Assembly: GCA_024400895.1 (NCBI GenBank) | Contig: JAKSMA010000154.1 | Span: 1 to 6,054, forward strand | Length of the DNA: 6,054 nt | DNA from: Muribaculaceae bacterium | GTDB lineage: Bacteria > Bacteroidota > Bacteroidia > Bacteroidales > Muribaculaceae | Direction: 5' to 3' | Shown: piece after piece, positions 1 through 4,201 of the stretch | How positions within the stretch are numbered: the first letter of the stretch is position 1 | Layout of the letters: each line of letters starts with the position of its first letter | Translations under genes and position numbers: made by a program | Notes under the pieces: generated by a model | What the model saw: the letters and a program-made list of their open reading frames with translations, nothing else | Database searches by the model: none | What the model was told of the DNA's origin: nothing

Positions 1-1115
1 ATTTCCGTGAGATTGAAAGCGAACAAGACACAGAAGTGTACATGAAGGGCAAAAAGGTCCTGATGTTCGGTTCTAACTGTTATACTGGTTTAGTTAATGA
101 TAAGCGCGTTCACGAAGCTGCTATCAAGGCTATTCAAAAGTATGGCACCGGTTGCGCAGGTTCACCATTCCTCAATGGTACTCTCGACATCCATAAAGAC
201 CTTGAACGCCGTTTGGCTGCTTATGTGGGCAAGGAAGACGCTATGGTTTACTCTACCGGTTTCGGTGTAAACCTCGGTGTGGTTTCTTCTCTTACTGGCC
301 GTGGCGACTATGTGATTTGTGACGAGCAAGACCACGCTTCAATCATTGAAGGCCGTCGTCTTTCTTTCTCAAACTATTTGAAGTACAAGCACAACGATAT
401 GGCATCTCTTGAAGAACAACTCAAGAAGTGCGAGCCCGACCGTGTGAAGCTCATCGTTACCGACGGTGTATTCTCTATGGAAGGCGATGTTTGTAACTTG
501 CCAGAAATCTGCGACCTCGCTCGCAAGTATGGTGCAGCAGTGATGGTCGACGAAGCACACAGTATTGGTGTGTTTGGTAAGGGCGGCCGTGGTGTTTGCG
601 ATCACTTCGGTCTTACTGATGAGGTTGACCTGATTATGGGTACCTTCAGTAAGTCGTTTGCTTCACTCGGTGGTTTCATCGCTTGCGACGAAACAATCAC
701 CAACTTCCTCCGTCACCACTCACGTTCATATATCTTCACTGCAAGTATCACTCCTGCTTCTACAGCAGCAGTGGGTGCAGCGCTTGATATTATGCTCAAC
801 GAGCCAGAACGCCAAGAACACCTCTGGGAACTCACTCACTACGCCCTCGATGGTTTCCGTGAAATGGGATGCGAAATTGGTAACACTTCCACTCCAATCA
901 TTCCACTCTATGTTCGCGACCAAAATAAGACCTTCGCTATCACAGCCGAACTTCTTGAAGAAGGTATCTTCGTGAATCCTGTGGTTTCTCCAGCAGTGGC
1001 ACCTCAAGACACGCTTATCCGCTACAGCCTTATGGCCACTCACACTAAGGAACAAGTGAACTTCTCTCTTGAAAAGATTCAGAAAGTGTTCCGTAAGTAT
1101 GGCGTGATTGAGTAA
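1..1115 (+). CDS. spt: Serine palmitoyltransferase (PLP-dependent alpha-oxoamine synthase), 3' part
   Basis: This fold-type I PLP enzyme is predicted to condense serine with a long-chain acyl thioester to give 3-ketosphinganine, the first step of sphingolipid synthesis, in the cytoplasm. The frame is open from base 3 (FREIESEQDTEV...), so the true start lies upstream; GTG 36 is only an internal valine. About 370 residues are visible and the family is near 395, so roughly 25 N-terminal residues are missing. Visible motifs are MFGSN near the start, GCAGSPFLNGTLD (codons 150-188), DHASI with the PLP-stacking His at 333-335, VDEAHSIG with the PLP-nitrogen Asp at 549-551 and His at 558-560, and GTFSKSFASLGG with the Schiff-base Lys at 651-653. 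The related enzymes glycine C-acetyltransferase and AONS fit less well, because the FREIES and MFGSN opening and the LNGTLD motif are typical of Bacteroidetes SPT. Lysine and phenylalanine codons are mostly AAG and TTC, suggesting high expression. One oddity is Pro at 165-167, where the family usually has Arg (GSR). Confidence 0.9.
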   Translation, partial: FREIESEQDTEVYMKGKKVLMFGSNCYTGLVNDKRVHEAAIKAIQKYGTGCAGSPFLNGTLDIHKDLERRLAAYVGKEDAMVYSTGFGVNLGVVSSLTGRGDYVICDEQDHASIIEGRRLSFSNYLKYKHNDMASLEEQLKKCEPDRVKLIVTDGVFSMEGDVCNLPEICDLARKYGAAVMVDEAHSIGVFGKGGRGVCDHFGLTDEVDLIMGTFSKSFASLGGFIACDETITNFLRHHSRSYIFTASITPASTAAVGAALDIMLNEPERQEHLWELTHYALDGFREMGCEIGNTSTPIIPLYVRDQNKTFAITAELLEEGIFVNPVVSPAVAPQDTLIRYSLMATHTKEQVNFSLEKIQKVFRKYGVIE

Positions 1116-1131
1116 GATATTTAAAGACTAA

Positions 1132-1145
1132 GGTGCAGAAGCACC
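1132..1145 (+). other. Small hairpin after the spt stop
   Basis: GGTGC (1132-1136) and GCACC (1141-1145) form a perfect 5-bp stem with an AGAA loop, 16 bases after the spt stop codon and just before the main terminator. No T-run follows, so it is not a terminator by itself. It might protect the 3' end of the spt mRNA, but that is inference. Confidence 0.35.
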
Positions 1146-1157
1146 ACATAAAAATAT

Positions 1158-1200
1158 AGCAACCGATAACGCCTTCTGACAGTTGTCGGTTGCTTTTTTT
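1158..1200 (+). terminator. Rho-independent terminator of spt
   Basis: AGCAACCGATAAC (1158-1170) pairs with GTTGTCGGTTGCT (1182-1194): a 13-bp stem with one U-G pair and an 11-base loop, followed by a run of seven T (1194-1200). It is the strongest canonical terminator in the window. It ends only 18 bases before the next start codon, which matters for how the dipeptidase gene is expressed. Confidence 0.9.
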
Positions 1201-1218
1201 AAAATAATAATTCAGCAT

Positions 1219-2070
1219 ATGAAACACCTACATTATATAATATATGCAGTTTTGATGTTTGTCCCATTCTCTGCAATGGGCTTTGAATCATGCAAGAAAG
1301 AAGCAAGCGAACAATGCGAGAATTGTAAAGTGAATCAACGCGAAGCTGAATTGGCTCGTGTGCGTGCATTGGCGGAAGAGGTTGTGAAGCAACGCGCAGA
1401 ACAGCAGCATGTCTACGACAAGTCGGCTAAATCAAAATCGGCAAGCGACCCCTCGGGCTTTGTTGTGCTTACCGATTTCGTGCCCGACGCAGTGATAGAA
1501 TTGCGCTACTTCTCCGAATATAATTTTGTGGGCGCCAAAGTGGATGGCTATGAAGAGCCTGTGGCTTTGTGTACTCGCCAAACTGCAGAGGCCCTGAAAG
1601 CAGTGGCCGATGATTTGCGTAAGCAAGGCTACCGACTCAAGATTTTTGATTCTTACAGGCCACAGAAGGCTGTCGACCACTTCGTACGTTGGTCGCAGGA
1701 CAAGCCCGACACAAAAATGAAGGAAGATTTCTATCCCACTTTCGAAGACAAGACCACACTCTTTCCCACCTACATTGCTCGTCATTCGGGTCATTCAAAG
1801 GGCAGCACTCTGGACTTGACCATCGTGGATGCCGAAACCCTCAAAGATGTGGATATGGGTGGCACGTTTGATTTCTTCGGCGAACGCTCGCATTATGCCT
1901 TTAAAGGTGTGACACCGCAGCAGGCTGCCAACCGAAAAGTGCTTCACGATGCCATGATGAAGCATGGATTCGACTTCTATGCCGAAGAGTGGTGGCATTT
2001 CACCCTGAAAAATCAGCCATATCCGAAAACCTTCTTCACATTCCCTGTGTCGTCGAAGTATTTTAAATAA
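1219..2070 (+). CDS. Exported D-alanyl-D-alanine dipeptidase (VanX/DdpX family, peptidase M15D)
   Basis: The predicted zinc peptidase (283 residues) cleaves the D-Ala-D-Ala dipeptide, a peptidoglycan precursor and turnover product. Catalytic features follow the VanX order: Arg147 in DSYRP, the zinc motif SGHSKGSTLD (His192, Asp199), and EWWH near the C terminus (Glu257 catalytic base, His260 zinc ligand). ATG 1219 is chosen because it begins MKHLHYIIYAVLMFVPFSAMG, a plausible export signal; an upstream in-frame TTG at 1183 lies inside the spt terminator stem and is rejected. The signal implies a periplasmic or membrane-anchored enzyme, unlike cytoplasmic VanX. Cys25, Cys33 and Cys36 lie in the mature N terminus (FESCKKEASEQCENC), but FESC is a poor lipobox. 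Residues 40-75 are charged and probably form a helical linker before the catalytic domain (about 80-283). No vanHA-like ligase genes adjoin it, so a role in wall turnover or nutrient recovery is more likely than glycopeptide resistance. Confidence 0.9.
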   Translation: MKHLHYIIYAVLMFVPFSAMGFESCKKEASEQCENCKVNQREAELARVRALAEEVVKQRAEQQHVYDKSAKSKSASDPSGFVVLTDFVPDAVIELRYFSEYNFVGAKVDGYEEPVALCTRQTAEALKAVADDLRKQGYRLKIFDSYRPQKAVDHFVRWSQDKPDTKMKEDFYPTFEDKTTLFPTYIARHSGHSKGSTLDLTIVDAETLKDVDMGGTFDFFGERSHYAFKGVTPQQAANRKVLHDAMMKHGFDFYAEEWWHFTLKNQPYPKTFFTFPVSSKYFK

Positions 2071-2090
2071 GTGATTTGATTTGTGGAAAA

Positions 2091-2121
2091 AATTGATGCG
2101 TGAAAAAAGTAGGCATCGATT
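2091..2121 (+). other. Hairpin in the dipeptidase 3' region
   Basis: AATTGATGC (2091-2099) pairs with GCATCGATT (2113-2121), a 9-bp stem with one U-G pair and a 13-base A-rich loop, beginning 20 bases after the dipeptidase stop. A short T-run follows after AG (2124-2128), so it may act as a weak first terminator ahead of the stronger hairpin at 2148. Confidence 0.5.
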
Positions 2122-2147
2122 AGATTTTTCAAAAACCATATATATAA

Positions 2148-2190
2148 GCATGCTGAAAGAATTTTCAAAATTCTAAGGCATGTTTTTTTT
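2148..2190 (+). terminator. Rho-independent terminator of the dipeptidase gene
   Basis: GCATGCT (2148-2154) pairs with GGCATGT (2177-2183) including two G-U pairs. Above a small internal loop, AGAATTT (2158-2164) pairs with AAATTCT (2168-2174) around a TCA loop. A run of eight T (2183-2190) follows directly. It separates the dipeptidase from the acidic-protein gene downstream. Confidence 0.8.
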
Positions 2191-2282
2191 ATTATTATGA
2201 ACTGTGAAGTGCGAAAAAACTTGAGAAAAAAGTTGCGTAGAAAGAAAAATATTCATAGCACGAAAAAAATATGATAGAAATG

Positions 2283-2313
2283 TTTGTGAGATTGTTTTTT
2301 GTTATTAATTTCG
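2283..2313 (+). promoter_or_regulatory. Bacteroides-type promoter for the pRiA4b ORF-3-like gene
   Basis: A -33-like TTTG (2283-2286) and a -7-like TAATTTCG (2306-2313, one mismatch to TAnnTTTG) are separated by 19 bases, matching the Bacteroidetes sigma-ABfr promoter layout. Transcription would start near 2318-2321, leaving a leader of about 40-45 bases before ATG 2363. The leader has no Shine-Dalgarno site and is A-rich, as is usual in this phylum. Several A-tracts lie just upstream (2214-2269). Confidence 0.6.
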
Positions 2314-2362
2314 CAACATATTAATCAAACAACGACAAGACTAAAACTAAATATTATTCTAT

Positions 2363-2908
2363 ATGGTATACAAATTTCTTGTAGGTTCGGAAGAGGCTGG
2401 AAATTTCAAACTTGAAATAATGATCGACTCCGAGGACACATTCATGAGATTGAGAAATACAATTCTTGATGCTGCTGGATACGACAAGGATCAAATGGAC
2501 TCATTCTACATCTGCGACGATGAATGGAATAAGGAAAGAGAAGTGACAGTGGTGGATATGGACCTCGACACCGACGATGATATATGGCTGATGGAAGACA
2601 CTCCATTGGATGAACTTTTGGAAGATGAAGGCCAACGATTGAAATTCGTTTTCGATTATGTGGCAGAGCGTTATTTCTTCATGCGACTGAAAGAAACCAT
2701 CCCTGGCCGTTCGCTCCACGATCCATTGTGCACACGCAAGGAAGGCAAGGCTCCAAAGCAATATACCGAGGTGGAAGAAGTGGTGGCAGCACCTAAGGTG
2801 GTAAACACCAATATCGAAGAAATCGGTGAAGAATTCTACGGCGATGATGCCTACAATGAAGAAGAACTTTCTGATCTCGACGCATTTGAAGGCGAAGCTA
2901 TGGAATAA
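2363..2908 (+). CDS. Plasmid pRiA4b ORF-3-like acidic protein
   Basis: This 181-residue protein resembles the PRiA4_ORF3 family, whose members occur as IS1096-type passenger proteins and, in Bacteroidales, as stand-alone chromosomal genes. The biochemical role is unknown. Visible features are an N-terminal strand MVYKFLVGSE, then TFMRLRNTILDAAGYD (helix), the conserved-looking FYICDDEW (residues 48-55), an acidic stretch 65-90 (DMDLDTDDD, LLEDE), LKFVFDYVAERYFF (93-106), which aligns with the family's YdFGD segment but lacks its Gly-Asp, and CTRKEGKAP (123-131). From about 135 on, the tail is very rich in Glu and Asp and probably disordered. There is no signal peptide, so it is expected in the cytoplasm. 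ATG 2363 fits the promoter and the start of the domain. The gene appears monocistronic, between a terminator at 2148-2190 and one at 2938-2975, and no transposase is seen nearby. The family call rests on recalled similarity. Confidence 0.75.
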   Translation: MVYKFLVGSEEAGNFKLEIMIDSEDTFMRLRNTILDAAGYDKDQMDSFYICDDEWNKEREVTVVDMDLDTDDDIWLMEDTPLDELLEDEGQRLKFVFDYVAERYFFMRLKETIPGRSLHDPLCTRKEGKAPKQYTEVEEVVAAPKVVNTNIEEIGEEFYGDDAYNEEELSDLDAFEGEAME

Positions 2909-2937
2909 GCAGACACAAATAAGCAAATATAAAAAAT

Positions 2938-2975
2938 CGGCTACTGCCAATTGCTGGCGGTAGCCGTTTGTTTTT
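2938..2975 (+). terminator. Terminator between convergent genes, probably bidirectional
   Basis: CGGCTACTGCCA (2938-2949) pairs with TGGCGGTAGCCG (2955-2966): 12 bp with one mismatch-tolerant U-G pair and a 5-base loop, followed by TTTGTTTTT (2967-2975). On the other strand the same hairpin is followed by ATTTTTT (complement of 2931-2937). It can therefore end the ORF-3-like gene on the plus strand and the META-domain gene arriving on the minus strand. Confidence 0.88.
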
Positions 2976-3083
2976 GTTCACAAAAGAAACACCATCACCA
3001 AATCGAATCCTCGCCCCGAACCCCCGAAACATCGAAATCTCGGCTCGTAGACTGGTTGACTTCTCTAAAAAAAACACTGTCGC

Positions 3084-3974
3084 TTACAGGTTTTTGCGTA
3101 CGAGCTCAGTCTTCTGCAGGCGAATCACTGTTTCACCATTGTTGTTAATCAATTCCATGTCGGTGCTGATATTTCCTGCTCTTTTGCACGACACTGTTTC
3201 CTCCAGGTCGATGAGCAATTGTGTTTCCATATCAGAGTCTTCGCACTGGTTGTTGGATGATTTCAAGTCTTCAAACTGCACATCATTTTCTTTTTTAGAG
3301 TCGATGTGCACTTTTCCTGTGATAATGTTACACTTGGTTTGAACGTGCACAGTGCGCATGTCGATATCAATAACGATGCGAATTTCTTTATCAAGCACAT
3401 TGGTTCCTTCAATCTCTTTCACCATCCATGGGCCTTTGAGGAGGTCGAAGTTGAGCTGGCGCAAGCGCATCACCTCTTTGCCACTGACATTCTTCAGCAC
3501 CATGTAGTTGATGTTGTAGAGCGATTCCAGCTCAATGTTAGCCACTTCGGCTAAAGCATCCATCACTTCTTGCTCGCTGGTGATACTGTTGCATTCAGCG
3601 CCGCCTTGAATCATATCGCTGAAAGTGAGCTTGTTGCCCTTTAAATCGAAATGGCCATTGATGGCGTTGCATCCGTTGCAACCATACACCTGATTGCCAT
3701 TGTTGAAATCGAGGTAGATATAAGCGCGCTGTTCGGTGTCGATGTCCACTTTTTTGATGCTAAGAATGGTCCATTCGCCGTAGAGTTGCTTTTCTGGGGC
3801 TTTGATGGCCACTTTCTGTGGTCCGCTTTTGCTTGCCATGTGTTCGGCCATGGGCACACTCACCGCTTGCTTCTCGTACACCTTTTTTGCTGTGCTGACA
3901 TTTTTCTTTTTGTCGGCACTCATAGGGGCGAAAGCCATGCAAGCCGAAAGCGCTGCTATGATGTATTTTTTCAT
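3084..3974 (-). CDS. Exported protein with tandem META (HslJ-like/DUF306) domains
   Basis: This 296-residue protein has an N-terminal export signal (MKKYIIAALSACMAFAPMSA, cleavage probably after Ala20), a basic linker, and two META domains. LSAC at 9-12 looks like a lipobox, but only about five hydrophobic residues precede it, so lipoprotein processing is doubtful. Domain 1 (about 62-172) begins LYGEWTILSI, carries the family hallmark GCNGCNAINGHF (98-109), Cys128, and ends MRLRQL. Domain 2 (about 177-288) begins LLKGPWMVKEI, keeps TKCNIITG (213-220) and Cys244, and ends VIRLQKTE. META domains occur in HslJ-type heat-inducible and novobiocin-resistance-linked envelope proteins; the molecular function is not established. 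The gene is transcribed away from the TPR gene and toward the ORF-3-like gene. ATG at 3974-3972 is followed directly by the signal sequence and is the only sensible start. Confidence 0.85.
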   Translation of the reverse strand: MKKYIIAALSACMAFAPMSADKKKNVSTAKKVYEKQAVSVPMAEHMASKSGPQKVAIKAPEKQLYGEWTILSIKKVDIDTEQRAYIYLDFNNGNQVYGCNGCNAINGHFDLKGNKLTFSDMIQGGAECNSITSEQEVMDALAEVANIELESLYNINYMVLKNVSGKEVMRLRQLNFDLLKGPWMVKEIEGTNVLDKEIRIVIDIDMRTVHVQTKCNIITGKVHIDSKKENDVQFEDLKSSNNQCEDSDMETQLLIDLEETVSCKRAGNISTDMELINNNGETVIRLQKTELVRKNL

Positions 3975-4002
3975 AAAAATCGTTTCTTTTTATTTCAAAT
4001 CT

Positions 4003-4034
4003 CAAATTTCGTAATTTTCCATCAATTACACAAA
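4003..4034 (-). promoter_or_regulatory. Candidate promoter of the META-domain gene
   Basis: Read on the minus strand, TTTG (complement of 4031-4034) is followed after 20 bases by GAAATTTG (complement of 4003-4010), one mismatch from TAnnTTTG. A start near 3995-3998 would give a leader of about 20-25 bases before the ATG at 3974. The region is AT-rich, so chance matches are possible. Confidence 0.45.
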
Positions 4035-4043
4035 CCTTTTAAT

Positions 4044-4070
4044 ATTAATTGGCATTTTTGCCGATTTAAT
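4044..4070. repeat. Imperfect inverted repeat in the divergent intergenic region
   Basis: ATTAATTGGCA (4044-4054) and TGCCGATTTAAT (4059-4070) form an inverted repeat around TTTT, pairing 11 bases with one U-G pair and one bulged T. It sits ten bases upstream of the candidate -33 element of the META-domain gene and about 125 bases before the TPR gene. No T-run follows on the plus strand and none of note on the minus strand, so an operator is more likely than a terminator. No regulator is encoded nearby. Confidence 0.45.
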
Positions 4071-4180
4071 CCTGATATTTGTGAGGGCGAAAAAGGGGAG
4101 AATAATGCTTACAATGTCTTTTTATCCTATAAAAAAAATTAAATTTTGGCCGAAGAGGTCGTTATGTTGAGGGAATGAGT

Positions 4181-4188
4181 TATTTTTG
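4181..4188 (+). promoter_or_regulatory. Candidate -7 element of the TPR gene
   Basis: TATTTTTG matches the Bacteroidetes -7 consensus TAnnTTTG exactly. No TTTG is found 19-21 bases upstream; the nearest, at 4145-4148, is 32 bases away. If used, transcription would begin close to 4193-4196, almost at the start codon. The match alone, in AT-rich DNA, is weak evidence. Confidence 0.35.
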
Positions 4189-4201
4189 TAACTTAATGAC
4201 T

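Noticed and set aside
36..38. GTG as start of the PLP enzyme
   Set aside because: The frame is open to base 3, and the upstream residues FREIESEQDTE match the family, so this is an internal Val.
1183..1218. Upstream TTG start that would lengthen the dipeptidase by 12 residues
   Set aside because: It lies inside the terminator stem of spt, and the added residues (SVAFFKIIIQH) are not needed since ATG 1219 gives a proper export signal.
1219..2070. Vancomycin-resistance cluster
   Set aside because: Only a VanX-type dipeptidase is present. No vanH, D-Ala-D-Lac ligase or vanRS genes are visible, and such dipeptidases are common in Gram-negative bacteria without resistance.
3001..3060. tRNA-like look (TCGAATCCT followed by C-rich DNA, CTCGTAGACTGGTTGA)
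   Set aside because: No cloverleaf can be formed: the arms are in the wrong order, and the bases where the 5' half should be are the terminator.
3067..3089. Minus-strand hairpin (CTGT/ACAG) followed by eight T as terminator of the META gene
   Set aside because: The stem is only 4 bp and includes the stop codon. The 12-bp hairpin at 2938-2966 is a much better terminator for this strand.
3651..4142. Plus-strand ORF of 163 codons opposite the META gene
   Set aside because: It is a shadow of the minus-strand gene: it runs through the META signal peptide and into the intergenic region, with an atypical His/Phe-rich product and no recognisable domain.
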